A stretch of 64,000 nt of DNA from Streptomyces sp. CB02959 (GCF_002803155.1 NZ_NNBP01000014.1:152429-216428), one strand, 5' to 3'; counted from the stretch's first letter, positions 35,210 through 44,617 are shown. Notes: generated by a model from the sequence alone, not told the origin. Made by a program: numbers and translations.

Positions 35210-36268
35210 GTGCACTTCCTCGACGACTCGCTGCTGCCGGAGAACCAAGAGAAGCTGGTGATCCAGGTTGCGCCCTACGGCCCCGAGTGGCTGCCCGGCG
35301 ACGCCGACGACCTCCCGCTCACCATGGACGAGCACGTCCAGGCGGCGGTCGACTGCTACAACGCCGGCGCCACCGTGCTCCACATCCACGTACGTGAGCT
35401 GGACGGGCACGGCTCCAAGCGGATGTCCATGTTCAACGAGCTGCTCGCCCGGCTGCGCGAGGCCGTGCCGGAGATGGTCCTCCAGATCGGGGGATCGATC
35501 TCCTTCGCCCCCGAGGACGAGGGCGCGGACGCCAAGTGGCTCAGCTACGACACCCGCCACCTGCTCGCCGAACTCACCCCCCGGCCCGACCAGGTGACCA
35601 TCGCCATCAACACCAGTCAGATGAACATCGTCGAGATCATGACCGACGACGACCTCGACGGCACCTCCATCGCCAAGCCCGAGTTCTACCGCGCCTACCG
35701 TGACATGGTGGTCGAGGCCGGCCCCGACTTCTACCTGGAGCACCTCAAGCGGCTCCGCGCCAACGGCATCCAGCCGCACTTCCAACTCGCCCACCTCCCG
35801 CAGCTGGAGACCGTGGAGCGACTGATCCGCGCCGGCGTCCACACCGGGCCCCTGGTGCTCAACTACGTGGCGATCGGCGGGGGCTTCGCGGGACGGCACC
35901 CGGCCGACCTGATCGAGTTCGTCCGCCGCACCCCGGACGGCGCCGTGCTGACGGTCGAGAGCTCCATGCGCGCGGTGGCACCGATGAACGCCATCGCCAT
36001 CGCCCTCGGCGTGCACGTGCGGGTGGGCAACGAGGACAACCTGTGGCGGCGCGCCGGCGAGCGGATGACCTCCGTCGAGCAGGTCGAGCAGATGGTGCGG
36101 ATCGCCGACGCGGTCGGCCGCGACGTGGCCACCGGCGCCGAGGCCAAGCAGATCTACCACCTGGGCGAGCACTACGCGGACTCCACGGAGACCCTGGCCA
36201 GGCTCGGCATGGTCCCCAACCGCCGGCCCGGCCGACGCGGCTTCATGCTGCGCGAGACCGCGAGCTGA
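35210..36268 (+). CDS. beta-keto acid cleavage enzyme (BKACE, DUF849)
   Basis: GTG 35210 follows AAGGAG (35197-35202), giving 352 residues. The TIM-barrel BKACE family uses zinc and acetyl-CoA to convert a beta-keto acid into acetoacetate and a new CoA thioester. The zinc motif HIHVRE (His58, His60) and the late GVHVRVGNEDNLW with the zinc Glu are present. It is the first gene of an operon that ends in acetoacetate-CoA ligase, which would recycle the acetoacetate. The family is broad, so the beta-keto acid is not deducible here. Confidence 0.92.
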   Translation: MHFLDDSLLPENQEKLVIQVAPYGPEWLPGDADDLPLTMDEHVQAAVDCYNAGATVLHIHVRELDGHGSKRMSMFNELLARLREAVPEMVLQIGGSISFAPEDEGADAKWLSYDTRHLLAELTPRPDQVTIAINTSQMNIVEIMTDDDLDGTSIAKPEFYRAYRDMVVEAGPDFYLEHLKRLRANGIQPHFQLAHLPQLETVERLIRAGVHTGPLVLNYVAIGGGFAGRHPADLIEFVRRTPDGAVLTVESSMRAVAPMNAIAIALGVHVRVGNEDNLWRRAGERMTSVEQVEQMVRIADAVGRDVATGAEAKQIYHLGEHYADSTETLARLGMVPNRRPGRRGFMLRETAS

Positions 36269-36389
36269 TCCCCGCAGGCGGCGACCGCGAGGATGCCGCC
36301 GGGGGAGGGGACCCCCGCGGCCGCCGCCCACCCCACGCAACCACCAGGCACAACGACCAGACACCGCAACACAGTAAACGGAGCATGCC

Positions 36390-37361
36390 TTGGCACACGC
36401 CATCCGCTTCCACCAGACCGGCGGCCCGGACGTCCTGCGCTGGGAGGAGGTCGCCGTCGGCGACCCCGGCCCGGGCGAGGTACGCATCCGCCACTCCGCG
36501 GTCGGGATGAACTTCGCCGACACCTACTTCCGCACCGGCCTCTACCCGGCACCGCTTCCCGCCGGACTCGGCGTCGAGGCGTCCGGCGTGGTCGAGGCCG
36601 TCGGCGCAGGAGTGCGGCACGTAGCCGAGGGCGACCGCGTCACCTACACCGGCAGCCCGCTCGGCGCCTACAGCACAGAGCGGGTCATGCCCGCCGACTC
36701 GCTGATCACCCTGCCGGCCGCGATCAGCTGCGAGACCGCCGCGGCGATGACCATGCGCGGCCTCACCTCGGCCTATCTGCTGCGCCGGATCCACCCGCTG
36801 AAGGCCGGCGACACCGTACTGCTGCACGCCGCGGCGGGCGGCGTCGGCCTGATCTTCTGCCAGTGGGCGAAGCTGCTCGGACTGACCGTCATCGGCACGG
36901 TCTCCAGCGAGGAGAAGGCCGAGACCGCCCGCGCCCACGGCTGCGACCACATCGTCTACTACCGCCGCGAGAACCTCGCCGAGCGGGTGCGCGAACTGAC
37001 CGGCGGCGCCGGAGTCCCAGTCGTCTTCGACTCCATCGGCAAGGACACCGTCGCCGCCTCCATGGCCTCGCTCAGCCGCCGCGGCCTGCTGGTGTGCTTC
37101 GGCACCTCCTCCGGGGTGCCGCCACTGGACGCCATGCAACTCGCCCTGCACGGGTCGCTGTTCGTCACCCGCCCGGCCCTCGCCGACTACATCGCCGACC
37201 CCGCGGAGCGGGACGCCCTGGCGGGCGAACTGTTCGACCACGTCGCTGCCGGGCGCATCACGATCCCGATCAACCAGCGCTACGCCCTGCCGGACGCCGC
37301 CCAGGCGCACCGCGATCTGGAAGCCGGGCGGACCACCGGGTCCTCCATCTTCGTCCTCTGA
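36390..37361 (+). CDS. NADPH:quinone oxidoreductase (zinc-independent MDR family)
   Basis: TTG 36390 follows ACGGAG (36378-36383); the ATG at 36385 is in another frame. The 323-residue MDR protein begins AHAIRFHQTGGPDVLRWEEV and has the nucleotide loop HAAAGGVGLIFCQWAKLLG, typical of QOR/crotonase-like NADPH-dependent enoyl reductases without zinc. It is in the BKACE operon and may reduce an unsaturated or quinone-like intermediate. A related enzyme is at 51251-52249. Confidence 0.88.
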   Translation: MAHAIRFHQTGGPDVLRWEEVAVGDPGPGEVRIRHSAVGMNFADTYFRTGLYPAPLPAGLGVEASGVVEAVGAGVRHVAEGDRVTYTGSPLGAYSTERVMPADSLITLPAAISCETAAAMTMRGLTSAYLLRRIHPLKAGDTVLLHAAAGGVGLIFCQWAKLLGLTVIGTVSSEEKAETARAHGCDHIVYYRRENLAERVRELTGGAGVPVVFDSIGKDTVAASMASLSRRGLLVCFGTSSGVPPLDAMQLALHGSLFVTRPALADYIADPAERDALAGELFDHVAAGRITIPINQRYALPDAAQAHRDLEAGRTTGSSIFVL

Positions 37362-37382
37362 CCCCGGGAGTGAGTGAGCATC

Positions 37383-38258
37383 ATGTCCCAGACCGTCCAC
37401 CGCACCTCGATCACGGTCGAGCCGCTGACCTGCACCCTCGGCGCCGAGCTGCGCGGCGTCAACCTCGGTGACGCCGCCCGCGACGACGAACTCTTCGCGC
37501 GGATAAGGGAGTTGCTGCTGCGCTACAAGGTCCTGTTCCTGCGGGACCAGGACATCACCCGCGCCGAACACGTCGCCTTCGCCTCGCGCCTGGGCCCGCT
37601 GGAGGACCACCCGGTGGTCGGCAGCGACCCCGAGCACCCCGGCCTCGTCCGCATCTACAAGGACCTGGACAGCAAGCCCGAGCACTACGAGAACGCCCTG
37701 CACTGCGACGCGACCTGGCGGGAACGCCCGCCCATGGGAGCGGTCCTGCGCTGCGTCGAGGGCCCGGAAGTCGGCGGCGACACGATCTGGGTCGACATGG
37801 CCGAGGCGTATCGCAGCCTGCCCGAGCGGATCAAGACGCAGATCGCCGGCCTGCGCGCCCGGCACAGCATCGAGGCGACCTTCGGCGCCGTCATGCCGGC
37901 CGAACAGCGCCAGGCATTGAAGGAGCGCTTCCCCGACCCGGAGCACCCCGTGGTGCGCACCCACCCGGAGACCGGCGAGCAGATCCTCTTCGTCAACGCC
38001 TTCACCACCCACTTCGTCAACTACCACACACCGGAGAACGTCCGCTTCGGCCAGGACTACGCGCCGGGCGCGGGCAACCTGCTCAACTACCTGATCAGCC
38101 AGGCGGCCGTGCCCGAGTACCAGGTCCGTTGGCGCTGGCAGAAGAACAGCGTGGCCATCTGGGACAACCGCTCCACCCAGCACTACGCCGTCCAGGACTA
38201 CTGGCCCGCCGTCCGCAAGATGGAACGCGCCGGCATCGCCGGCGACCGACCGTTCTGA
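37383..38258 (+). CDS. TauD/TfdA family Fe(II)/2-oxoglutarate dioxygenase
   Basis: ATG 37383 is chosen (291 residues); GTG 37374 is possible but very near the GGGAG. Iron ligands His107 and Asp109 (ALHCDATWRE) and the distal His in DNRSTQHYAV are present, with TFGAV and the 2-oxoglutarate-binding Arg in the C-terminal RKMERAGI region. It oxidises an acid with oxygen and 2-oxoglutarate. In this operon it probably prepares the substrate for BKACE. It is intact, unlike the homologous remnant at 33214-33970. Confidence 0.9.
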   Translation: MSQTVHRTSITVEPLTCTLGAELRGVNLGDAARDDELFARIRELLLRYKVLFLRDQDITRAEHVAFASRLGPLEDHPVVGSDPEHPGLVRIYKDLDSKPEHYENALHCDATWRERPPMGAVLRCVEGPEVGGDTIWVDMAEAYRSLPERIKTQIAGLRARHSIEATFGAVMPAEQRQALKERFPDPEHPVVRTHPETGEQILFVNAFTTHFVNYHTPENVRFGQDYAPGAGNLLNYLISQAAVPEYQVRWRWQKNSVAIWDNRSTQHYAVQDYWPAVRKMERAGIAGDRPF

Positions 38259-38300
38259 GGTGCCGGGCCCCGACCAGCCGCGACGAAAGAGGTGACGCAC

Positions 38301-39644
38301 ATGGGACTGCCCACCGCCGACCCGACCTTGCCCGGCACATCTCCCGCCCCGCCGCCGGACTCCCGGCGCTACCCCTGGCTGGTGTTCACCCTCAGCTTCG
38401 GGCTCCTGCTCTCCGACTACATGTCGCGACAGGTACTCAACGCGGTCTTCCCCCTGCTGAAGGCCCAATGGCTGCTCTCCGACGCGCAGTTGGGCTCCCT
38501 CAGCGGCATCGTCGCCCTGATGGTCGGGCTGCTCACCTTTCCGCTGTCGCTGCTGGCCGACCGCTGGGGCAGAGCGCGCTGCCTGGTGGCCGCCGCCGTG
38601 CTGTGGAGCCTGGCGACCCTGGGCTGCGCGGTCTCGGCGAGCTACGGCCAGATGTTCGTCGGGCGGTTCTGCGTCGGGGTGGGGGAGGCGGCCTACGGGA
38701 GCGTCGGCATCGCCGTGGTGCTCAGCGTCTTCCCGGTACGCATGCGGGCCACCCTCTCCGGCGCGTTCATCGGGGGAGGGGCCTTCGGCTCCGTGCTGGG
38801 TGTGTCGATCGGCGGTGTGCTGGCCCAACAGTTCGGCTGGCGCTGGGCGTTCACCTTCATGGGCCTGCTCGGGTTGGCCCTGGCCGTGGTCTACGGACTG
38901 GTGGTCACCGACAGGCGACTGGCGGCACACGCACACCGGTCGAACGGCCCGGCGCGGGGCACCGGATGCGAACGCCCGCCCCTGCGCACGCTGCTGCCGA
39001 GGTTGTTCTCCTCGGTCTCCGTGGTCTGCGCCTACCTGGGCAGCGGACTGCAGATGTTCCTCGCCATGGCCCTGCTCGCCTGGATGCCCAGCTTCCTCAA
39101 CCGCACCTACGCCATGTCGCCCGCCCAGGCCGGCCTCGTCGCCGGGCTCTTCGCGCTGATCACCGGCATCGGCACGGTCGGCGGCGGGATCGTCGCGGAT
39201 CGCCTGAGCCGAACCGCCCCCTCCCACAAGTGGACCGTCGCGATCCTGAGCAGCCTCGGCTCGCTCGTCCTACTGACGACCGGGCTCCAACTGGCGGCCG
39301 GACCACTGCAGCTCGCCCTGCTCGGCGCCGGGACCCTGCTGTCCAACGCCACCGCCGGTCCGGCGGCCGCCATGGTGGCCAACCTGACCCCGGCCGCCAT
39401 CGCGGCCACCGCCATGGCCACGCTCACACTGGCCAACAGCCTGCTGGGCCTGGCCCCCGGGCCCGCCGTGACAGGCATGCTCGCCGACCGCATCGGGCTG
39501 CCGGGCGCACTGCGGCTGATCCCGCTCGTCGCCCTCCCCGCCTGCGTCGCGTTCGCCCTCGGAAAGCACTACTACCCACGAGACCTGCGCCGTCTGACCC
39601 CGCTCACCGAGGCGGCGCCCGTCAACCCGGAGATCCCGTCATGA
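38301..39644 (+). CDS. MFS transporter of the BKACE operon
   Basis: ATG 38301 follows AAAGAGG (38286-38292), giving 447 residues with twelve membrane helices. The first half has SDYMSRQVLNAVFPLL, LSLLADRWGRARCLV and the GXXGXXXG-type helix GEAAYGSVGIAVVLSVFP, as in aromatic-acid or organic-anion H+ symporters. It ends with ATGA overlap into the next gene. It is a probable uptake carrier for the pathway substrate. Confidence 0.88.
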   Translation: MGLPTADPTLPGTSPAPPPDSRRYPWLVFTLSFGLLLSDYMSRQVLNAVFPLLKAQWLLSDAQLGSLSGIVALMVGLLTFPLSLLADRWGRARCLVAAAVLWSLATLGCAVSASYGQMFVGRFCVGVGEAAYGSVGIAVVLSVFPVRMRATLSGAFIGGGAFGSVLGVSIGGVLAQQFGWRWAFTFMGLLGLALAVVYGLVVTDRRLAAHAHRSNGPARGTGCERPPLRTLLPRLFSSVSVVCAYLGSGLQMFLAMALLAWMPSFLNRTYAMSPAQAGLVAGLFALITGIGTVGGGIVADRLSRTAPSHKWTVAILSSLGSLVLLTTGLQLAAGPLQLALLGAGTLLSNATAGPAAAMVANLTPAAIAATAMATLTLANSLLGLAPGPAVTGMLADRIGLPGALRLIPLVALPACVAFALGKHYYPRDLRRLTPLTEAAPVNPEIPS

Positions 39645-40231
39645 AGACCGCCGCGCCACCGACCGTCGTGATCGTGCCCGGACTGCGCGACCACCTGCCC
39701 GAGCACTGGCAGACCCGCCTGGGCGACCAGCTGCCCGGCGCTCGCACCGTCCCGCCTCTGGAGACGGACCGGCTGAGCCGCGACGCGCAGATCGCCGCCC
39801 TGGACCAGGTGCTGTCCGAGGTCACCGGACCGGCGGTGCTGGTGGCGCACAGCGCCGGCGTGCTCACCACGGTGCACTGGGCGCAGCGCCAACACCGCAT
39901 GATCCAGGGCGCGTTGCTGGCAACTCCGCCGGACTTCGACGCCCCGCTGCCCGCCGGCTACCCCACCCCGGAGGAACTGCGCCGCAACGGCTGGACACCG
40001 GTGCCTCGCGCGCCGCTGCCCTTCCCCAGCATCGTGGCCGCCAGCACCAACGACCCGCTGGCCGGCTTCCCCCGTGTGGCCGCGCTCGCCCGGGACTGGG
40101 GCAGCCGCCTGATCGACCTCGGCCCGGTGGGGCACCTCAACCCCGCGGCCGGCTACGGCGACTGGCCCCAGGCACCGGATCTGATCCGCGAACTCGGCCG
40201 CCCGGCGACGGTCGCCGGGAGGGGATGGTGA
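39641..40231 (+). CDS. RBBP9/YdeN family alpha/beta hydrolase
   Basis: ATG 39641 overlaps the MFS stop as ATGA. The 196-residue protein has PTVVIVPGLRDHLPEHWQTR at the start and the nucleophile elbow VLVAHSAGVLTTVHW, where Ser is catalytic. The late GPVGHLNPAAGYGDWP carries the catalytic His. The family consists of small serine hydrolases. In this operon it may cleave an ester or thioester intermediate. Confidence 0.9.
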   Translation: MKTAAPPTVVIVPGLRDHLPEHWQTRLGDQLPGARTVPPLETDRLSRDAQIAALDQVLSEVTGPAVLVAHSAGVLTTVHWAQRQHRMIQGALLATPPDFDAPLPAGYPTPEELRRNGWTPVPRAPLPFPSIVAASTNDPLAGFPRVAALARDWGSRLIDLGPVGHLNPAAGYGDWPQAPDLIRELGRPATVAGRGW

Positions 40232-42207
40232 GCACCGACGCCGACCTGCTCTGGTCCCCGAGCCCCAGCCGGATCGCGAACTCCAACGTCACCGCCTTCC
40301 TGCGTTGGCTGGGCCGGGAGCGGGGCCTGTCCTTCGCCGACTACGCCGAGCTGTGGCGGTGGAGCACCACCGACCTGCCTGCGTTCTGGTCCGCCGTATG
40401 GGAGTTCTACGGTCTGGACGCCGTCACCGGCTATGAACAGGTGCTCGGCGACCCGTCGATGCCGGGAGCCACCTGGTTCCACGGTGCGCGGCTGAACTTC
40501 GCCGAACGCTGCTTCGCCCGGGCCACCGAGGACCGCCCGGCCATCGTCGCACTGTCCGAGGACGGGTCACCGGTGGAGATCTCCTGGGAGCAGCTGCGCT
40601 GCCAGGTCGCGGCCCTTGCCGCGGCCCTGCGGGAGATGGGGGTCGGGCCCGGCGACCGGGTGGCCGGCTACCTCCCGAACACCCCGCACGCCGTCGTCGC
40701 GCTACTGGCCAGCGCCGCCGTCGGCGCGGTGTGGACGGTGTGCTCGCCGGACTTCGGTACGCCCAGCGTACTGGCCCGGCTGCGGCAGGCCCGGCCGAAG
40801 GTGCTGCTGGCGGCGGACGGCTACCGCCACGGCGGCAAGGAGTTCGACCGCCGAGCGGACGTCTCGGCGATCGTGGACGGACTGCCCACGGTCCGACACC
40901 TGGTGGCGATCGACCACCTCCACCCCTCCCCGGCCGGACCGCCGTGGCCGGAGCGGCCCGGGGTGACCGGGCATGCCTGGTCCGAACTGCTCGGGCGCAA
41001 GGCCCAACTCTCCTTCGCCGACGTCCCGTTCGACCATCCGCTGTGGCTCCTCTGGTCCTCGGGCACCACCGGCGTTCCGAAGGGCATCGTGCACGGCCAC
41101 GGCGGCATCGTCGTCGAACTGCTCAAGGCCCTCGGCCTGGGCGCCGACCTGCGCGCCGAGGACCGGTTCCTCTTCCACACCTCCACCAGCTGGATGGTCT
41201 GGAACTTCATGGTCGCCGGCCTGCTGCACGGGGCCACCGTCGTCCTGTACGACGGCAGTCCCACCCACCCCGACATCAACGGGGTATGGCGGGCCGCCGA
41301 GCGGACCCGCGCCACCATGGTCGGGGTAGGGGCGGCCTACCTGGTCGCCGCGGAGAAGGCACAGGCACATCCGGCCGCCGACACGGACCTGAGCGCTGTC
41401 CGTTCGATCCTGCAGACCGGCTCATCGCTTCCGCCCAGCACCTGGCGGTGGGCGTACGACCGCCTCGCCCCCGATGCCTGGCTGCAGTCGATCTGCGGGG
41501 GGACCGACATCTGCTCGGTGCTCGCCGGCGGCAGCCCGCTGCTGCCGGTCCGGGCCGCCCGGATACCCTGCCCCGCGCTCGGGGTCGCCCTCGCCGCCTG
41601 GGATCCCGCCGGTCGACCCGTGGTCGGACAGCAAGGAGAACTCGTCGTCACCGCCCCGCTGCCCTCCATGCCGCTGCACTTCCTCGACGACCCTGACGGG
41701 CAGCGCTACCGAGCGAGCTATTTCGACACCTACCCGGGAGTCTGGCGGCACGGTGACTGGGTCACCGTCGACGCCGACCTCACGGTCGTGGTGGCCGGGC
41801 GCTCCGACTCGACGCTCAACCGCATGGGCGTACGGATGGGCTCCGCGGACGTGTACGCCGTCGTCGAACAGTTCCCGGAGATCGCGGACAGCCTCGTCAT
41901 CGGCGCCGAACTGCCGGAGGGCCGCTACCGCATGCCGCTCTTCGTGGTCCCCGCGGCGGGGGAGCGGTTCGACGACGCGCTCCGGGAGCGCATCGTCGCG
42001 GCCATCCGACACCAGTTGTCGCCGCGCCATGTGCCCGATGACATCGTCCCGGTGGCGGCCGTGCCCCGCACCCCGACCGGGAAGAAACTGGAGGTCCCGG
42101 TCAAACGCATCCTTCAGGGCGCCGCCGTCGTCGAGGTCTGCGCCGCGGGGAGCGTCACCCATCCCGAAATGCTGGACTGGTTCGCGGAGTTCGCGGCGAC
42201 GTGGTGA
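40228..42207 (+). CDS. acetoacetate-CoA ligase
   Basis: GTG 40228 (or ATG 40225) lies behind GGGAGGGG, giving about 659 residues. ANL motifs are complete: LWSSGTTGVPKGIVHGHGG, the TSTSWMVWNFMVAGLL signature seen in acetoacetyl-CoA synthetases, ICGGTDICSVLAGGSP and the catalytic Lys in PRTPTGKKLEVPVKRIL. The enzyme activates acetoacetate with ATP and CoA. As last gene of the BKACE operon it would capture the acetoacetate made by BKACE. A strong terminator follows. Confidence 0.93.
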   Translation: MSTDADLLWSPSPSRIANSNVTAFLRWLGRERGLSFADYAELWRWSTTDLPAFWSAVWEFYGLDAVTGYEQVLGDPSMPGATWFHGARLNFAERCFARATEDRPAIVALSEDGSPVEISWEQLRCQVAALAAALREMGVGPGDRVAGYLPNTPHAVVALLASAAVGAVWTVCSPDFGTPSVLARLRQARPKVLLAADGYRHGGKEFDRRADVSAIVDGLPTVRHLVAIDHLHPSPAGPPWPERPGVTGHAWSELLGRKAQLSFADVPFDHPLWLLWSSGTTGVPKGIVHGHGGIVVELLKALGLGADLRAEDRFLFHTSTSWMVWNFMVAGLLHGATVVLYDGSPTHPDINGVWRAAERTRATMVGVGAAYLVAAEKAQAHPAADTDLSAVRSILQTGSSLPPSTWRWAYDRLAPDAWLQSICGGTDICSVLAGGSPLLPVRAARIPCPALGVALAAWDPAGRPVVGQQGELVVTAPLPSMPLHFLDDPDGQRYRASYFDTYPGVWRHGDWVTVDADLTVVVAGRSDSTLNRMGVRMGSADVYAVVEQFPEIADSLVIGAELPEGRYRMPLFVVPAAGERFDDALRERIVAAIRHQLSPRHVPDDIVPVAAVPRTPTGKKLEVPVKRILQGAAVVEVCAAGSVTHPEMLDWFAEFAATW

Positions 42208-42209
42208 AT

Positions 42210-42242
42210 CCTCGGCCCCTGGCCTGATGCCGGGGGCCGAGG
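42210..42242. terminator. hairpin terminating the BKACE operon
   Basis: CCTCGGCCCC pairs with GGGGCCGAGG across 13 nt, immediately after the ligase TGA at 42205-42207 and before the convergent isochorismatase-like gene. Confidence 0.7.
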
Positions 42243-42263
42243 GACGGCCGGTCGAGGTCCTGG

Positions 42264-42848
42264 TCAGACGTGGGTCTTGGCGAGCAGGTCGAGGATGTCT
42301 TCGGTGCGGCCGCTCTCGCCGAGGCGGGGGAAGATCTTTTCGGTGCTGTGCCGGTGGGCGTCCGCGTCCAGGTCCGCCATGGCGTCGGTGGCCAGGGTGA
42401 GGTGGTAGCCGTGCTCGTGCGCGGCGCGGGCGGTGGACTCCACGCCGATGCTGGTGGCGACGCCCGTGAGCACGATCTGCGTGACGCCCCGGCGGCGCAG
42501 GTGCAGGTCGAGGTCGGTGCCGTAGAAGGCCGACCAGTTGCGCTTGGTGACGGTGATGTCCCCCGGGTGGCCGGCGAGTTCGGGGACGATCTCGTCCCAG
42601 CCGGCGGGCGGGGTGTTCCTGGGGCGGGGCGCCTCGGACCGTCCCGGTACGGCGTCGGCGCCGTCGGGGGAGGAGGTGACGCGGACCAGGACGACGGGCA
42701 GCTCGCGGGCGCGGAAGGCGTCGGCGAGCCGGGCGGTCCGCGTGATGACGTCATCGATGGTGTACGGGGTGCCGGGCAGGGCCCGGAGGCCGTTCTGCAG
42801 GTCGATGACGACCAGGGCGGTCTTGGGGTCGAGGGTGGTGAGGCTCAT
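42264..42848 (-). CDS. isochorismatase-like hydrolase with Gly at the catalytic Cys site
   Basis: ATG 42848 opens 194 residues with the family motifs VVIDLQNG (Asp), VTKRNWSAFYGTDLD (Lys) and the cis-peptide region TGVATSIGVESTARAAHEHGY. In cysteine hydrolases of this fold (nicotinamidase, N-carbamoylsarcosine amidase) the position after ATSI is Cys. Here it is Gly, as in the isochorismatases EntB and PhzD. The enzyme is therefore unlikely to be a thiol amidohydrolase. It lies 150 nt downstream of the MFS exporter gene on the same strand. Confidence 0.85.
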   Translation of the reverse strand: MSLTTLDPKTALVVIDLQNGLRALPGTPYTIDDVITRTARLADAFRARELPVVLVRVTSSPDGADAVPGRSEAPRPRNTPPAGWDEIVPELAGHPGDITVTKRNWSAFYGTDLDLHLRRRGVTQIVLTGVATSIGVESTARAAHEHGYHLTLATDAMADLDADAHRHSTEKIFPRLGESGRTEDILDLLAKTHV

Positions 42849-42997
42849 GCTGTGCGGGTCTCTTTCGTCTCGTGTGCCGCTGTTTCGCACGGCGGGATCG
42901 AACGGGGTCGGGGTCGGGGGTGCGTGGGCTTCTGATGGTCCGTCAGGGTGGTGTGTGGGCGGCCGGACGGGCGGGTGCACCGTGGCCCGGGCCGCGG

Positions 42998-44458
42998 TCA
43001 GCGTCCGGCCTGCTGTGGCCGGGATGTCTCGGCGGGATCGCCCTCGCCGTCACGGGCCCGACCGACCCGGTGGAGCGAGCGGTCGGCGACACTGACGACC
43101 AGGAACGCGGCGGCGACGGCGAGCAGCAGCCGGCTGAGGTGGTGCAGTCCGCCGGTGGTGGCGCCGTGCCGGAAGAACGCGGCGTCGGCCGCGGAGGCGG
43201 CGAGCGCGCCGAGGTACATGAAGGTCCGCAGCAGCCCGGCCGACGACCCCATCCGGGCCGGATCGGCCTGGGCGTACAGGGCGTTCTGATTGGCCAGGCC
43301 GTTGAGGCCCTGGGGAATGCCGATGACGGCACCGATGGCCGCCAGCAGCCAGAGCGGACTGGTTGCGTCGACCCACAGCAGCGCCGCGCAGCCGACGAGC
43401 TGGACCAGCGATCCGACGACGAGCTTGCCCCGGACGGCGGCGCGCCGCCCGGTGACCGCGGTGACGGCCACGGCCGTCGCCGACATCGGCAGCAGTACCA
43501 GTCCGGCGGCCGCCGCGCTGAGCGAGCGGCTCTCCTCCAGCCACTGGGTGAAGCCGTAGAGGAAGGCGTAGGCCGTGGTGTAGGCGAGTAGTTGGCGGCC
43601 GTAGGTGGCCAGCAGCGGAGCGTTGCCGCGCAGCACCCGCAGGTCGATGAAGGGCTCGGAGGTACGCAGTTCCCGCACGGCGAACGCGACGCCCGTGAGC
43701 AGGCCGAGCAGCGGCAGGTACCAGGTGGTGGCCCGCGGGTTCATCAGGAACAACATGAAGCTGGTCAGCATGGCGGCGAACAGCGCCATCCCGGCCGCGT
43801 CCGTACGCTGCGCGGGGCGCACCCCACTGGTCTCCTTCAGGGTGGACAGCCGCGGCAGGTGCAGCGCACCCAGGACCAGACACGCCGCGGACAGCGGCAC
43901 GTTGATGCCGAAGATCAGGTGCCAACCACCCGCGGAGATCAGCAGCCCGCCCAGGGTCGGGCCGACCACGGCGATGACCTGGCCGCAGACCGACAGGGCG
44001 GCCAGGATGCCGCTCGGGCTCCGCAGCCCCGTGCGGTCGGACTCGGCGCGCAGCAGGAACATCGACGCCGGATACGCCGCCGACGTCCCGAATCCCAGCA
44101 TCACACGGGAGACGACCAGCACCCCCAGGTTCGGGGCGAGCACGCCCAACAGCCCGGCGAGGCCCACCAGCGCGGTGCCCGTCAGGTACAGCGGACGCGG
44201 ACCGTAGGAGTCCACCAGGCGACCGATCACCGGTTGCCCGACCGCGGTGGCCAGGTACAACGCGGAGACCAGCCAGGCGGTTTGCGAGGGCGGGGCGCCG
44301 AATGCCCGGCCGATCGGGATCAGGGCCACGGCGAGCATCGAGGAGTTGATCGGGTTCAGGATCGAACCGAGGATCATCGGCGCGATCAGCTTCCGGTCGA
44401 ACCCGCCGCGGTCCGCTGCGCGGCGCGGCGCCTGTATTCGAGCGGCGAGCCCCGTCAT
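42998..44458 (-). CDS. MFS transporter (drug-efflux DHA2-like)
   Basis: The 486-residue protein has about fourteen hydrophobic segments. It has IAPMILGSILNPINSSMLAV near the N-terminus and motif A in VIGRLVDSYGPRPLYL, as in multidrug-efflux permeases of the DHA2 group. ATG 44458 overlaps the TGA of a 51-residue ORF as ATGA. The pair diverges from a TetX-like monooxygenase across an AT-rich, palindrome-dense region, suggesting joint control and a detoxification or resistance role. Confidence 0.88.
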   Translation of the reverse strand: MTGLAARIQAPRRAADRGGFDRKLIAPMILGSILNPINSSMLAVALIPIGRAFGAPPSQTAWLVSALYLATAVGQPVIGRLVDSYGPRPLYLTGTALVGLAGLLGVLAPNLGVLVVSRVMLGFGTSAAYPASMFLLRAESDRTGLRSPSGILAALSVCGQVIAVVGPTLGGLLISAGGWHLIFGINVPLSAACLVLGALHLPRLSTLKETSGVRPAQRTDAAGMALFAAMLTSFMLFLMNPRATTWYLPLLGLLTGVAFAVRELRTSEPFIDLRVLRGNAPLLATYGRQLLAYTTAYAFLYGFTQWLEESRSLSAAAAGLVLLPMSATAVAVTAVTGRRAAVRGKLVVGSLVQLVGCAALLWVDATSPLWLLAAIGAVIGIPQGLNGLANQNALYAQADPARMGSSAGLLRTFMYLGALAASAADAAFFRHGATTGGLHHLSRLLLAVAAAFLVVSVADRSLHRVGRARDGEGDPAETSRPQQAGR

Positions 44459-44610
44459 GACCGGGCCACCGCCGAAGCCTGCGCCGGGGCGAGGTCTTGG
44501 TCGGCGGGCAGTGCCTTGAAGCGTCGTTCGAGGCGGCCGCACGTGACCCGCGCAGGGGCGGCCGCACGGACCGCCGCCCCGGACAGGGGGCCGTCGATGC
44601 TCTCAGTCAT
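44455..44610 (-). CDS. 51-residue ORF translationally coupled to the MFS exporter
   Basis: ATG 44610 begins MTESIDGPLSGAAVRAAAPA and the frame ends PAQASAVARS before TGA at 44457-44455, overlapping the exporter ATG by 4 nt. The first in-frame codons follow the AT-rich promoter region directly. No family is recognised. It may be a regulatory leader or a small partner of the transporter. Confidence 0.5.
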   Translation of the reverse strand: MTESIDGPLSGAAVRAAAPARVTCGRLERRFKALPADQDLAPAQASAVARS

Positions 44611-44617
44611 GCTCCGA

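Noticed and set aside
36243..39227. 994-residue minus-strand frame across the BKACE operon
   Set aside because: Antisense to three well-supported genes; low-complexity translation without domains.
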